Assembly: GCA_965243345.1 (NCBI GenBank) | Contig: CBDEUR010000003.1 | Coordinates: 1,550,001-1,614,000, forward strand | Origin: Bin52 sp965243345 | GTDB lineage: Bacteria > Pseudomonadota > Alphaproteobacteria > Thalassobaculales > Thalassobaculaceae | Reading direction: 5' to 3' | DNA: 64,000 bases | Shown here: positions 9,531 to 18,071 of the stretch, one piece after another | Layout of the letters: every line of letters begins with the position of its first letter | Numbering within the stretch: position 1 is the stretch's first letter | The notes under the pieces: generated by a model | The model's input: only the letters and a program-made list of their open reading frames with translations | Database searches by the model: none | Told to the model about the DNA's origin: nothing | Made by a program: the position numbers and the translations under genes

Positions 9531-10331
9531 CTACTCGGCCGCCATCGATCTCCAGGCGCCTTCCGACCGCTCGGCGGCACGCTCCCGCACGGCGCGGCCG
9601 AACGCTTCCATGATGGCCCGGTTCAGCGGCTGGTTCTCGGCATCGATCTCGACGTGCCACTGTACGCCGACGGCGAACGAGCGGGCCGACCTCACCCGGA
9701 CCGCCTCGACGGTTCCGTCATCGGCCACCGCCTCGATCTCGAGGCCCGGGGCCAGCCGGTCGATCCCCTGGCCGTGCAGGGAGTTGACCATCGCCTCCCC
9801 CTCCCCCAGGAGCGAGGCGAGAACGCCGCCTTCACTGAGCGTGATGTGCTGGCGCGGTCCGACCGAGACCTCGATCGGCAGCTCGCGGTTGCGCCGGTGG
9901 TCGTCGCGGTCCGGAACCTCGTGGAGACGCTGGTGCAGGGTCCCTCCCAGCGCGACGTTGATCTCCTGGATGCCGCGGCAGGTTCCAAGCAGCGGGACGC
10001 CGAGCGCGACCGCGCGGCGCACGAGCGCAACGGCGAGGCTGTCCCGGCCCGGGTCACGCACGTCCTCGCCCGGTGCGCAGTCCTGGCCGTAGAGGTGCGG
10101 TTCCATGTTGGAGACACCGCCGGTCAGCATGATCCCGTCAACGATCCCGAACAGCCGGTCGGGGTCGATCATCTCGCCCAGCGCCGGGACCAGAAGCGGC
10201 ATCGCGCCGGCAAGCCCGAGCACCGAGGTGGCATTGCGCTCGCCCGTGGTGTGCTGGCGGTGAACGCCATCGATCCTGAGATTGCAGATGATGCCGACCG
10301 CAGGAACGGCATGGGATACGCGTCTCATCAA
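9531..10331 (-). CDS. class I glutamine amidotransferase-like hydrolase (PuuD / peptidase C26 type)
   Basis: This 266-residue protein is related to gamma-glutamyl-GABA hydrolase PuuD. The catalytic nucleophile lies in LLGTCRGIQEIN (about Cys118), and the His-x-Glu pair is in VGVQWHVEID (about His226 and Glu228), so the triad looks intact. Family members cut gamma-glutamyl bonds of amides made in polyamine or amine catabolism. That fits the nearby amine oxidase and, more distantly, the gamma-glutamyl-amide chemistry of the 54-58 kb locus. It converges on the amine oxidase with only 5 bases between the stops. Either of two tandem ATGs (10331 or 10328) could be the start. The substrate is not determined. 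Confidence 0.85.
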   Translation of the reverse strand: MMRRVSHAVPAVGIICNLRIDGVHRQHTTGERNATSVLGLAGAMPLLVPALGEMIDPDRLFGIVDGIMLTGGVSNMEPHLYGQDCAPGEDVRDPGRDSLAVALVRRAVALGVPLLGTCRGIQEINVALGGTLHQRLHEVPDRDDHRRNRELPIEVSVGPRQHITLSEGGVLASLLGEGEAMVNSLHGQGIDRLAPGLEIEAVADDGTVEAVRVRSARSFAVGVQWHVEIDAENQPLNRAIMEAFGRAVRERAAERSEGAWRSMAAE

Positions 10332-10355
10332 GTGACTCCGGAAACCCGCTGGAAA

Positions 10356-11297
10356 TCAGAATGCCCGGTAGAGGAACGACTCGCCGCGTGCGAAGCGTGC
10401 GAGGTTCTCGAGCCACATCTCGGCGACACGCACCGCGTAGAGCGGTGACGAGGAACCGATGTGCGGCGTGATGAACAGGTTGGGAACATCCCACAGGTCG
10501 TCGTCGGCCGGCCAGGGCTCGACTGGCAGGACGTCAAGGAAGGCACCGGCAATCTGACCGGTTGCAAGCGCGTCGCGCAGGGCGTCGAGATCAACCAGCG
10601 CGCCGCGTCCGACATTGACCAGTGTTGCGGTCGGCTTCATGCGGGCAAAGGCACCGGCGTCGATCATGCCCGTGCTCTCGTCACTGATCGGGATCGCGAG
10701 CACCACGTAGTCGGCCTGCGAAAGGAACTCGTCGAGATCCGCCGGCGTCCCCTGCCGGTCGACCCCGGCCACCGCCCCGCTCGACCGCCTGATGCCGAGG
10801 ACGCGCATGCCGAAGGCCTTCGCGTACCCGGCAACCCTGCTGCCGATGGCACCAAGCCCGACGACAAGCACGGTCCCGGCGCTCATGGCCTGGAGTTCGA
10901 ACTTCTTCCACTCGTGCGCCCGCTGCTGTCCGTGGAGCCGGTCGAGCTGCTTGGCGCCCCACATGACGCCGGAGAACGCGAGTTCCGCGACCTCGGGCGC
11001 GTTGGCGCCGGGGCTGTGGGTAACCGGCACCCTCTTCTCCCGCATCACGTCGTAGAAATACCCGTCGATGCCGGCGTCCTCGGTATGCGCCCAGCGCGGC
11101 GCGGGGTCCATTGAACAGACGGCGTCGACCCATTCCGTGCGATAGGCCTCGCCGGCGTAGACGATCAGGTCCGATCCCTCGGGTGGCCCCGACCAGTTCC
11201 CCGACCCGTCAATGGTCGCCCACTCGATACCCGGCACGATCGCCTCGGCCCTTTCGGCAACCTGCAGGTAGAAGTCATGCCCCGTCGTGACCTTCAT
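10356..11297 (-). CDS. D-2-hydroxyacid dehydrogenase (NAD-dependent)
   Basis: This 313-residue member of the D-isomer-specific 2-hydroxyacid dehydrogenase family is in the GhrA/glyoxylate-reductase-like subgroup. It has the nucleotide-binding GLGAIGSRVAGYAKAFG, the NVGRG motif and the acid/base histidine in TPHIGSSSP. The longest frame begins at 11315, but the ATG at 11297 is preceded by a strong GGGGAGAG, which lies inside the longer version, so 11297 is preferred. It is followed 24 bases later by the amidotransferase-like hydrolase on the same strand. The natural keto acid cannot be inferred. Confidence 0.88.
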   Translation of the reverse strand: MKVTTGHDFYLQVAERAEAIVPGIEWATIDGSGNWSGPPEGSDLIVYAGEAYRTEWVDAVCSMDPAPRWAHTEDAGIDGYFYDVMREKRVPVTHSPGANAPEVAELAFSGVMWGAKQLDRLHGQQRAHEWKKFELQAMSAGTVLVVGLGAIGSRVAGYAKAFGMRVLGIRRSSGAVAGVDRQGTPADLDEFLSQADYVVLAIPISDESTGMIDAGAFARMKPTATLVNVGRGALVDLDALRDALATGQIAGAFLDVLPVEPWPADDDLWDVPNLFITPHIGSSSPLYAVRVAEMWLENLARFARGESFLYRAF

Positions 11298-11299
11298 GG

Positions 11300-11307
11300 C
11301 TCTCCCC
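11300..11307 (-). promoter_or_regulatory. ribosome binding site deciding the hydroxyacid dehydrogenase start
   Basis: On the minus strand this reads GGGGAGAG and lies 2 bases upstream of the ATG at 11297. It falls inside the longest open frame, which argues that translation starts at 11297 rather than at 11315. Confidence 0.6.
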
Positions 11308-11787
11308 GTATTCACCGCGCGACCATGATGCGCCCGGCCCCCGTGGTTCTAGCCCAGGCTCGCGCGCAAACATAGTCCGCACGGAGCCGCCTCTCAAGGC
11401 CAGCTTGTGGACCCCCCGGCAAACCACGCCAGATGTTGTGTGCACCCGTCGCCCCGGCACGACCGCGGCGCCACGGGACGAGGCCCGGGAACCCCGGACA
11501 GGTTCCTCCGGCCCGGCAGACTGAACCACGTCATCGCGCTGCCGGTGTCCGGACCGGTCGCTCGGGTCTGCCGGACCTGAGCCGGGGTCCGGCCCGGGTT
11601 ATCGCGCCAGCCCGGATCGGGGTCCGGGGCAGGCCCCGGAGGTTGAGCGCTGCCTCCACCGGCTGCGGCGGCATCGCGGGCAGGGCATGAAATCGGTCGG
11701 GAAGTCGGGCTTCGGGACGGCCAGAGACACGCGCTACGACTGAACACATAGCCCATCGTCAACCAGATGTATCATGACACGGGAGGG
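11308..11787. other. 480-base gap without a recognisable gene
   Basis: The gap lies between two minus-strand genes. It is very G+C-rich and contains several short GGTCC/CCGGG-rich inverted segments around 11575-11645 that could form hairpins. Short open frames here on both strands look like composition artefacts. The promoter of the D-2-hydroxyacid dehydrogenase should lie near its left end, and a terminator of the oxygenase gene near its right end, but neither is clear. Confidence 0.5.
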
Positions 11788-12816
11788 CTAGGCGCCGCCC
11801 GTCTGCGCCGGCGCGGGTTCGCTGCGACGGGGGCCGGCGCCCCGGGCGAAGCGGGCGTCATTGTAAACCTTGACCGTTGTGGGCGCGTAGAGCGCCGGGT
11901 GTCGGGTATCCACGCAGGTGCCGATGCAGGCAATCGGCGCGTCGTAGTTCGGCCGCGTGAAATAGCCTATTGAAAGCCTGCGGGAGCGGGAGCGGGCCTC
12001 GGCCTCCGGCACGGCCACCCGGTGCGGCGTCGAGACCCAGCGGTCGTTGGTCCAGCGCATCAGCAGGTCGCCGATATTGACGACGAAGGTGTTGTCGATG
12101 GCCGGCGCGTCTATCCAGTCGCTGTCGCGCGGGCGCACCTGCAGGCCGCCCGCCGCCGCCTCGTTGCGCAGGATCGTCATCATGCCGAGGTCGGTGTGCA
12201 CGCCGCAGCGCAGCTGTCCGGGTTCGAGTTCGCGGTCCGGCGCGGGATAGTGCAGCAGGCGGAGATGGCTCGCATGGCGGTCGAGCTTGTCCAGAAACCA
12301 GTCCGCCGGAAGCCCGAGCGCCAGCGCGAAATACCGGGAGAGCCGGTACGAAAGCTCTTCGAGCGCCAGGAAATATGCCTTCATCGCGGGTTCGAGGCCC
12401 GGCGGGCGGACGGGCCAGAGATTGGGCGCGAAGTTCGGATAGGAAAGCTCGTGCGAATGGTAGCGGTCGTCCGGGCGGCCGAATGGCCCGATGGTAAACA
12501 CTTCCTTGTAGTCGGGCGGCGTGTCGCCACCGTGCATCCGGGCGAGCGTTTCCTCGCCATAGGGGATGTAGCCGCGGTTCTGGTCGTGCTGCGGCCGGCG
12601 AACCGTCAACTTCGCTTCAAGCGGCAGGCCGAAGAAAGCCTGCGCCGATTCGTAGAGCGCCTGCTGGGTCTCTTCAGGCACGCCGTGATTGCCGACCACG
12701 ACGAATCCGATCTCGCGGCAAATGCCGTCCAGCTCGCGCGCGGCGGCGGCGACCGTCGCGGGGTTCCCGCTCTCGAAGCGCTGCAGGTCCAGTACGGGGA
12801 TCGTGCGCGTAGCCAT
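11788..12816 (-). CDS. 2-oxoglutarate/Fe(II)-dependent oxygenase, isopenicillin N synthase-like (copy 1)
   Basis: This 342-residue double-stranded beta-helix oxygenase uses non-heme iron. The iron ligands are His207 and Asp209 in CGVHTDLGMMTIL and His265 in WVSTPHRVAV. The co-substrate-binding RxS is RLSIGYF (Arg280). The N-terminal DIOX_N-like region runs from IPVLDLQRF to FFGLPLEAKL. The open frame continues to 13455, but AGGGAGGC sits directly before tandem ATGs at 12819 and 12816, so the start is there. It closely resembles the gene at 16578-17567 by eye, even keeping the same residue numbering for the ligands. The substrate is unknown; relatives act in secondary metabolism or in purine and amino acid hydroxylation. 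Confidence 0.88.
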   Translation of the reverse strand: MATRTIPVLDLQRFESGNPATVAAAARELDGICREIGFVVVGNHGVPEETQQALYESAQAFFGLPLEAKLTVRRPQHDQNRGYIPYGEETLARMHGGDTPPDYKEVFTIGPFGRPDDRYHSHELSYPNFAPNLWPVRPPGLEPAMKAYFLALEELSYRLSRYFALALGLPADWFLDKLDRHASHLRLLHYPAPDRELEPGQLRCGVHTDLGMMTILRNEAAAGGLQVRPRDSDWIDAPAIDNTFVVNIGDLLMRWTNDRWVSTPHRVAVPEAEARSRSRRLSIGYFTRPNYDAPIACIGTCVDTRHPALYAPTTVKVYNDARFARGAGPRRSEPAPAQTGGA

Positions 12817-12981
12817 CATGCCTCCCTTCCGGCGGGATGGGGCCGCCCGGCGCGGCAAGCATGCCACGGAGCGCCCGCATTGTCTTGTGCCGAGGCGGTT
12901 TCCGGGACCGGTCGGCATCGTGTTGTCCCGCACCGCACCCGCGACTAAAGTGGCGCGGATCGCGGCCTTGCGGACAATGCC

Positions 12982-14130
12982 ATGCACCCAAAGGCGAAGG
13001 GAATAGCGCCGGACGAATCGCTGCCACCCGCGGAGTTTCGAAGGAAGCACCCGCTCCGCTGGTACCGCTGCCCGGTCGAGCCCTCCGAGCTTCGCGCGCT
13101 CGTGCAACGCAGCGACACGCGCGGACTGTTTCAGGCGGTCGGGCACCTGGCCATCTGGCTTGCAACCGGCGCGGCGGCCTTCCTTTGCTTCCAGCAGGAG
13201 ATCTGGTGGGCGTTCGCCGTCGCCCTGTTCCTTCACGGCACGGTCGCTTCGTTCTTCACCGCGCCCCATCACGAACTGTGCCACGCCACCGTGTTCCGGA
13301 CGCGGTGGCTCAACGAGTTCTTCCTGCGGGTATTCTCCTTCCTCGGCTGGCTGAACTTCCACGTCTACAGGTTCAGCCACACCTACCATCACCGCAACAC
13401 GCTGTTTCCGGAGGGCGACCGCGAGGAGGTGATGCCGGAGAAGCCGTCCCTCCACCCGCTCTACCTGCTTCAGCTCTTCACCGTGAACCTCGCGGGCGGA
13501 TACCAGTCGCGGGGCCTGGTCCCCAATCTGAAGCAGTTCGTCAGGATCGCACTCGACCGGTTCGACAATCCCTTCAATTCATGGGGACCGGAGCTTTACG
13601 ACGGGTTCCCGAGGCAGCGGGCGAAAGCGAAGGCATGGGCCCGGACCGTGCTGGGCCTGCATGCGGCGGTGATCGTCTTCTCGATCGGGATCGGGGAACC
13701 CGTCCTGGCCGTCATCGTTTCCGGCTCGCCGTTCATCGCCAACTGGCTCCGGTACTTCGCCGGCGTGACGCAGCATTGCGGGCTCAGGAGCAATGTCGCC
13801 GATTTCAGGAAGTGTGTGCGGACCGTCACGCTCGATCCCGTGACGGAGTTCCTCTACTGGCACATGAACTGGCACCTGGAGCACCACATGTTCGTCGTGG
13901 TGCCCTGCTACAACCTGAAGAGGCTGCATCGCGCGGTGCGGGAGGACATGCCGCCGCCCCGCACGCTGATCGGCGCATGGCGCGAGATGCGCGAGACCTG
14001 GAAACGCCAGCAGCTGGATCCCGGCTATGCGTTCGATACGCCGGTTCCGGCGTCCCGGGCCCGGGAACGCGGCGCTGCGGACCCGCTCGCCGCCTCGATG
14101 GGAGGCCTGGCGCCCAGCGAAATCGCCTGA
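12982..14130 (+). CDS. membrane fatty acid desaturase family protein
   Basis: This 382-residue di-iron membrane desaturase has the three histidine boxes HHELCH, HTYHH and HLEHH (the last in MNWHLEHHMF). Two membrane hairpins are visible, at about residues 52-92 and 215-250. It is divergent from the 2OG oxygenase upstream, with a 165-base shared promoter region. The C-terminal 40 residues are polar and low-complexity. Such enzymes insert double bonds, or occasionally hydroxyls, in acyl chains or carotenoid/sterol-like lipids, using O2 and an electron donor. The regiospecificity is not predictable here. Confidence 0.88.
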   Translation: MHPKAKGIAPDESLPPAEFRRKHPLRWYRCPVEPSELRALVQRSDTRGLFQAVGHLAIWLATGAAAFLCFQQEIWWAFAVALFLHGTVASFFTAPHHELCHATVFRTRWLNEFFLRVFSFLGWLNFHVYRFSHTYHHRNTLFPEGDREEVMPEKPSLHPLYLLQLFTVNLAGGYQSRGLVPNLKQFVRIALDRFDNPFNSWGPELYDGFPRQRAKAKAWARTVLGLHAAVIVFSIGIGEPVLAVIVSGSPFIANWLRYFAGVTQHCGLRSNVADFRKCVRTVTLDPVTEFLYWHMNWHLEHHMFVVVPCYNLKRLHRAVREDMPPPRTLIGAWREMRETWKRQQLDPGYAFDTPVPASRARERGAADPLAASMGGLAPSEIA

Positions 14131-14135
14131 TTCTC

Positions 14136-14156
14136 TCCGGGTCTTCGCTGCCCGGA
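14136..14156. terminator. possible hairpin between convergent genes
   Basis: TCCGGG (14136-14141) and CCCGGA (14151-14156) form a perfect 6-bp stem with a 9-base loop, just after the desaturase stop. No U-run follows, so this is only a candidate transcription end. The remaining ~250 bases up to 14412 contain nothing I can identify. Confidence 0.35.
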
Positions 14157-14412
14157 ACCGTGCGCCGGTTTCTGCGCCAGGCGGAAATCCGCACGGCGAT
14201 CGGGTTCCTCCCGGGCGCCAGACGGGCGTTCGTCGCTCGCAAGACGCAGGTGGCTGTTGCCGTCTTCGACCGCGGCGGCGTGCGGGAGGCGGTCATGCAC
14301 GTGCTGATCGGCTCTGCCAGGCTCAACGACGTCGATCCCCAGTCGTGGGGTGCCGACGTTTCCGGTCGAATCGCCGGGACGCCGCAGGATCGACATTTCC
14401 TGACAAGGGGAG

Positions 14413-15558
14413 TCAGGCGAGCGCGGCGTAGAGGGCGTCCACGAGAGCGCTCAGGCGGGGGCTGATGCCGAGGCCGGAATACATGCGGTTGGGCGCATAG
14501 GCGAACCCGAGGCCCGCATCCGGGTCCGCGAAACCGATGGCGCCGCCCGCGCCGGTGTGCCCGAAGGCGCGCGGGCTCGGCCCCATCGCCAGGTGCCCCG
14601 GCAGGCCGAGCGCGAAGCCAAGCGCCATCCGGCGGGTGTGGCCGAGCAGATCTTCCCTGCCGTGCCATTGCTCGGTCGTGGCTTGCGCCAGCGCGTCCGC
14701 ACCCAGCAGGCGGCTGCCGTCCAGCACGCCGCCGCCGGCGAGACCGTCGAAGAGCTTCGCAACGCCGCGCGCGGTGCCGATGCCGTTGATCGAAGGGATT
14801 TCCGCAGCGCGGAACCGCTCGGTGTTGAAATCCTCCGGCGGCACCTGCGCCATTGCCCGACACATGAGGGAGTCCGGGTCCGAGCGGTCGAACAGCGTGC
14901 CGGCGATTTCGCCGAAGAACTCCGCGCACCGCCCGTGCAACGCCGGCGGCAGGCCGATCCAGTAGTCGATGCCGTGCGGTGTGCAGACCTCCTCGGCGAG
15001 GAAACGCCCGAGGCCGCGCCCGTCGGTGCGCCGTATCAGCTCGCCGACCAGGTAGCCCAGGGTCACTGAATGGTAGGCGCGCGACGTCCCAGGAGCAGAC
15101 AGCGGCGCCTGCGCGGCCAGCGCCCCGGTCATCGCGTCCCAGTCGTATGCCGCACCTTCGGGCATGGCCTGCTCGATGGCCGCCAGGCCGGCGCGGTGGT
15201 CGAGAACCCATCTCACGGGAATACCGGCCTTGCCGGCGGCCGCGAATTCGGGCCAGTAGCGCGCCACCGGTTCGTCCCATGCGATCAGCCCCCGGTCCAC
15301 GGCCATCGCGGCGCAGAGCGCGGTCACGGCCTTCGCGACCGACATCATGCAGACCAGCGTATCCTCCGCCCAGGGGCGGGCGCGGGCGCTGTCGGCGAAG
15401 CCGCCCCACAGATCGACCGCCCGCTTCCCGTTCAGGGTGACGGCGACGGCCGCGCCGACTTCGCCGCGGCTGCGGAAATTGTCCGCGAACGCATCGGCCA
15501 CCCCGGCGAAACGTCCCTCGCAATGGCCGTCGACACGCACGCTGTCCCCTACCTGCAT
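14413..15558 (-). CDS. serine hydrolase of the beta-lactamase/esterase (class C-like) family
   Basis: This 381-residue penicillin-binding-protein-fold hydrolase is of the EstB/LACTB type. The catalytic Ser-x-x-Lys is S73-V-A-K76 in CMMSVAKAV. The Tyr motif is in AYHSVTLGYL, and HTGAGG takes the place of the KTG box. Family members hydrolyse esters, lactones or amides rather than acting as resistance beta-lactamases. The frame runs far upstream through the neighbouring gene, but the ATG at 15558 overlaps the end of the dehydrogenase by 10 bases, giving a translationally coupled pair. No signal peptide is seen, so it is probably cytoplasmic. Confidence 0.87.
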   Translation of the reverse strand: MQVGDSVRVDGHCEGRFAGVADAFADNFRSRGEVGAAVAVTLNGKRAVDLWGGFADSARARPWAEDTLVCMMSVAKAVTALCAAMAVDRGLIAWDEPVARYWPEFAAAGKAGIPVRWVLDHRAGLAAIEQAMPEGAAYDWDAMTGALAAQAPLSAPGTSRAYHSVTLGYLVGELIRRTDGRGLGRFLAEEVCTPHGIDYWIGLPPALHGRCAEFFGEIAGTLFDRSDPDSLMCRAMAQVPPEDFNTERFRAAEIPSINGIGTARGVAKLFDGLAGGGVLDGSRLLGADALAQATTEQWHGREDLLGHTRRMALGFALGLPGHLAMGPSPRAFGHTGAGGAIGFADPDAGLGFAYAPNRMYSGLGISPRLSALVDALYAALA

Positions 15559-16433
15559 TCCCTGTCCCCATCGATGACCTCGATCAGTGAGGGCCAATAG
15601 GCGTCGCCGAGGCCCGCGGCGACGGCGCGTTGCAGCAGGCCGTGGGCTGCGTCCATGCCCCCGAGCGTCATCCCCAGCGACTCCTTGAGTTCCATGACGT
15701 AGTCGAGGTCCTTCAGCATGTAACGCGTCGGGAACCGGCCTTCGGGAAAGCGGCCCGGCAGCAGTGCCGTCATGCCGTGCTGGCGCAGCGCGAAACTGTC
15801 GCACCCGTTCCGGAAGGCCTCGAACAGGCGTGCGCCGTCCACGCCCGCGCGGCGGCCGAGCAGCAGGGCCTCGGCAAGCGCGGCGACGGACTGGGCGAGC
15901 ACCATGTTCAACAGCAGCTTGGTGACCGTGCCACTCCCGCTCCCGCCGCAATGCTGGACCGTCCGGGCCATGCACTCCAGCAGCGGCTCCAGCAGGGTGA
16001 ATGTCCGCTCGTCGGTCCCGACCATGATGCTGATATCCCGCTCCGCGACCGATCCGACGGTCCCGGCAACGGGAGCATCGACATAGCGCGCGCCCTTTCC
16101 GGCAAAGGCGGCGGCAAGCTCGCGTGTCAGGTCCAGCGGAACCGTGCTGCAATCGACGATGACGGCGCCGGCGCGCGCCTGGGCCAGCAGCCCGTCCCCG
16201 CCCAGGCAGACGAGGCGGACCTCCGCCGCACCCGGCAGCGACAGGAAGACGATGTCGCAATCGCGCGCCGTCCGCGCGGGGTCCGCGGTTGCAACGCACC
16301 CCTCCCGGACGCACCGGGCGCGGGCCTCCGGGTCGATATCGTGGACGGTCACGGGGAGGCCGGCGCGGCGTGCGAGGTTCCGGCACATGGGCCCACCCAT
16401 GGCGCCGAGCCCGATGAATCCGAGGGTCGTCAA
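15549..16433 (-). CDS. 3-hydroxyisobutyrate dehydrogenase-family NAD(P) oxidoreductase
   Basis: This 294-residue beta-hydroxyacid dehydrogenase has the N-terminal dinucleotide motif FIGLGAMGGPMCRNLA, the substrate-loop motif DAPVAGTVGSVAERD and the catalytic lysine K172 in TVTKLLLNM. Relatives reduce or oxidise 3-hydroxyisobutyrate, tartronate semialdehyde, 2-hydroxymethylglutarate or imines. The start appears to be TTG at 16433, because no in-frame ATG lies upstream before the frame closes. It is coupled to the serine hydrolase that follows, and both sit between the two 2OG oxygenase genes. Confidence 0.88.
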   Translation of the reverse strand: MTTLGFIGLGAMGGPMCRNLARRAGLPVTVHDIDPEARARCVREGCVATADPARTARDCDIVFLSLPGAAEVRLVCLGGDGLLAQARAGAVIVDCSTVPLDLTRELAAAFAGKGARYVDAPVAGTVGSVAERDISIMVGTDERTFTLLEPLLECMARTVQHCGGSGSGTVTKLLLNMVLAQSVAALAEALLLGRRAGVDGARLFEAFRNGCDSFALRQHGMTALLPGRFPEGRFPTRYMLKDLDYVMELKESLGMTLGGMDAAHGLLQRAVAAGLGDAYWPSLIEVIDGDRECR

Positions 16434-16501
16434 CTCGACCGCACTCGCGCCCGCCTGCCGAGCCGTTCGGATTGAAGCGGACGCGTCCGCAGAGCCTCAC
16501 C

Positions 16502-16530
16502 CGTCACCCCGGCTCGGGGCCGGGATGACG
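16502..16530. repeat. REP-like palindrome
   Basis: CGTCACCCCGG (16502-16512) pairs with CCGGGATGACG (16520-16530) with one mismatch and a 7-base loop. The CGTCA(C/T)CCCGG...CCGGG(A)TGACG pattern resembles dispersed intergenic palindromes of high-G+C alphaproteobacteria. A half-match (GTCACCCCGA) occurs again near 17680-17690. It lies upstream of the TTG-started dehydrogenase. Confidence 0.5.
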
Positions 16531-16577
16531 ATTCCGGCTTCGGACCGGGATACGATTCCATCACGATGAAATCCGCT

Positions 16578-17567
16578 CTAGCCGTCGATCCGGCGTTCCA
16601 GCTTTTCGCGCATGTGGTCGCCGGCCATGATCCGGGGGTATTTCGCCGGGTTGCCGGGGCCGCAGCAACCTTCCAGGCAGTCGATCTCGGCGTCGTAGTT
16701 CGGGTGGAGGAAATAGCCGATGGTCTGGCGGCGGCTTTCCCCGCGCCGTTCCACCGGCGGATTGACGACGCGGTGGACGGTGGATTTCCAGCGGTCGTTG
16801 GTCCAGCGCTGCATCATGTCGCCCAGATTGACGACCAGCTGCCCCGGGCCGGGCCGGACATCCAGCCAGGAGCCGTCCGGCATCTGCGCCTGCAGGCCGC
16901 CCGGCGCATCGTTGAAGGCGAGGATCGTCAGGCTGCCGAAATCGGTGTGCGCCCCGCAGCGGAGCTGGCCCGGCTGAGGGTCGTCCTCGATGACGGGGTA
17001 GTGGTTCGACGGGCAGGTGCTGAAATGCCTGTCGATCTTGTCGTCGAAGAATGCCTCGGGCAACCCGAGCGCCACGGCGAAGATCCCCATCAGGCGCTCT
17101 GCGAGGACCTCGAACGCGCCGTAGAACTCCGTGAAGGCCTCCCGGTATGCGGCGGGACGGGCCGGCCAGATATTCTCCGAGTAGTAGAGTGCGGCCTCCG
17201 GAACATGGGCAAGCTGGTCGGCCTGCGGGACCAGGGGGCCGATGAAGAACTGCTCCCGGAGGTCGGGCGGCGTCTCCTGCCCGTAGGTGCGCGCCAGGTT
17301 CCGCGTGGCAACGGCGTGGTAGCCGCGCGGCGCCACGCCGTCTTCCGGCATGAAGCGCGTCTTTTCCTCGACGGGCAGGTCGAAGAACGCCCGCGAGACC
17401 GAAAAGGCGCGGTCGATGATCTCCTGTGGGATGCCGTGGCCGGAGACGATCAGGAAGCCGACGGTCTCGCAGGCCCGGGCGACCTGCCCGGCCACCTCCC
17501 GCCGGTCGCCGTCAGTGCCGGACCGCCAGGGGGCGAGATCGATAACCGGAATTGCGCCGATGGCCAT
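16578..17567 (-). CDS. 2-oxoglutarate/Fe(II)-dependent oxygenase, isopenicillin N synthase-like (copy 2)
   Basis: This 329-residue oxygenase is a paralogue of the 11788-12816 gene. The iron ligands are H207 and D209 (CGAHTDFGSLTIL) and H265 (KSTVHRVV), and the co-substrate Arg280 is in RRQTIGYF. Shared blocks include GHG(I/V)P, KxxRxMP..RGY, N(I/L)WP.RP and RWTNDRW. Differences cluster in the substrate region (STCPSNHYP here, SHLRLLHYP in copy 1), suggesting the two enzymes act on different but related substrates. The ATG at 17567 gives the family's usual length. 144 bases separate it from the dehydrogenase downstream. Confidence 0.88.
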   Translation of the reverse strand: MAIGAIPVIDLAPWRSGTDGDRREVAGQVARACETVGFLIVSGHGIPQEIIDRAFSVSRAFFDLPVEEKTRFMPEDGVAPRGYHAVATRNLARTYGQETPPDLREQFFIGPLVPQADQLAHVPEAALYYSENIWPARPAAYREAFTEFYGAFEVLAERLMGIFAVALGLPEAFFDDKIDRHFSTCPSNHYPVIEDDPQPGQLRCGAHTDFGSLTILAFNDAPGGLQAQMPDGSWLDVRPGPGQLVVNLGDMMQRWTNDRWKSTVHRVVNPPVERRGESRRQTIGYFLHPNYDAEIDCLEGCCGPGNPAKYPRIMAGDHMREKLERRIDG

Positions 17568-18071
17568 GCCTGGGGGAACCCCTTTCCCGGATGCGTCCGA
17601 AGGGACAGTGTAATACCGCCGGTCACCGACGCAAACCGATAGCGTCGGCGCCCTTTTTCGCCGCTCCCGCGAACACCGTCACCCCGAACCTGCGGCCGGA
17701 ACACACGCCGGGCCGTCCTGAGCCCCCTCCGGGGGCGCAGGTCGTGCACTCTTCAGCCTTCGCCGACCTGCCGCAGACCCGCCTGCACGAGTTCCTGTCC
17801 TGGCACTGGAAAGCCGACCGTGAGCAGGCCCTCGCCGCGCAGCCTTCGGCCTGCGCCGAATGCTCACCCCATGCATTTGCGGTCGCCCCGGCAAACGAGC
17901 TGCCGTGCATGAACGTCTTGACCGGAGCCCGTGACCCAGTCCCGATATCTCCGCAAACCGAAGCGCGGCGCCAAGGGACCTTGAGCGCAGAAAATCCCGG
18001 TGCAGCCTCCGCCGGGTTTCGCGGCACATCACGGACTCTCGATTTATGGACCATTCCGAACGACAGGAATT
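17568..18071. other. 504-base gap, no gene recognised
   Basis: The gap lies upstream of the minus-strand oxygenase, so it should hold that gene's promoter. The short open frames on both strands resemble no protein family I know and have no supporting ribosome binding site. The region begins a stretch of low coding content that runs to about 21.37 kb. Confidence 0.5.

Noticed and set aside
11575..11645. tandem GGTCCGG-rich repeats
   Set aside because: The copies are short, irregular and explainable by extreme G+C composition. No consistent unit was found.
14157..14412. a minus-strand frame (14025-14396) in the desaturase/hydrolase gap
   Set aside because: It overlaps the desaturase 3' end, lacks a ribosome binding site and has no family resemblance.
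12837..14465. 542-residue frame overlapping the desaturase on the same strand
   Set aside because: It is an alternative frame of the desaturase gene, Arg/Pro/Gly-rich and without motifs. The histidine boxes lie in the other frame.
14413..16500. a 695-residue fusion of the serine hydrolase with an upstream protein
   Set aside because: The upstream part is an out-of-frame reading of the hydroxyisobutyrate dehydrogenase-like gene. The hydrolase has its own ATG at 15558.
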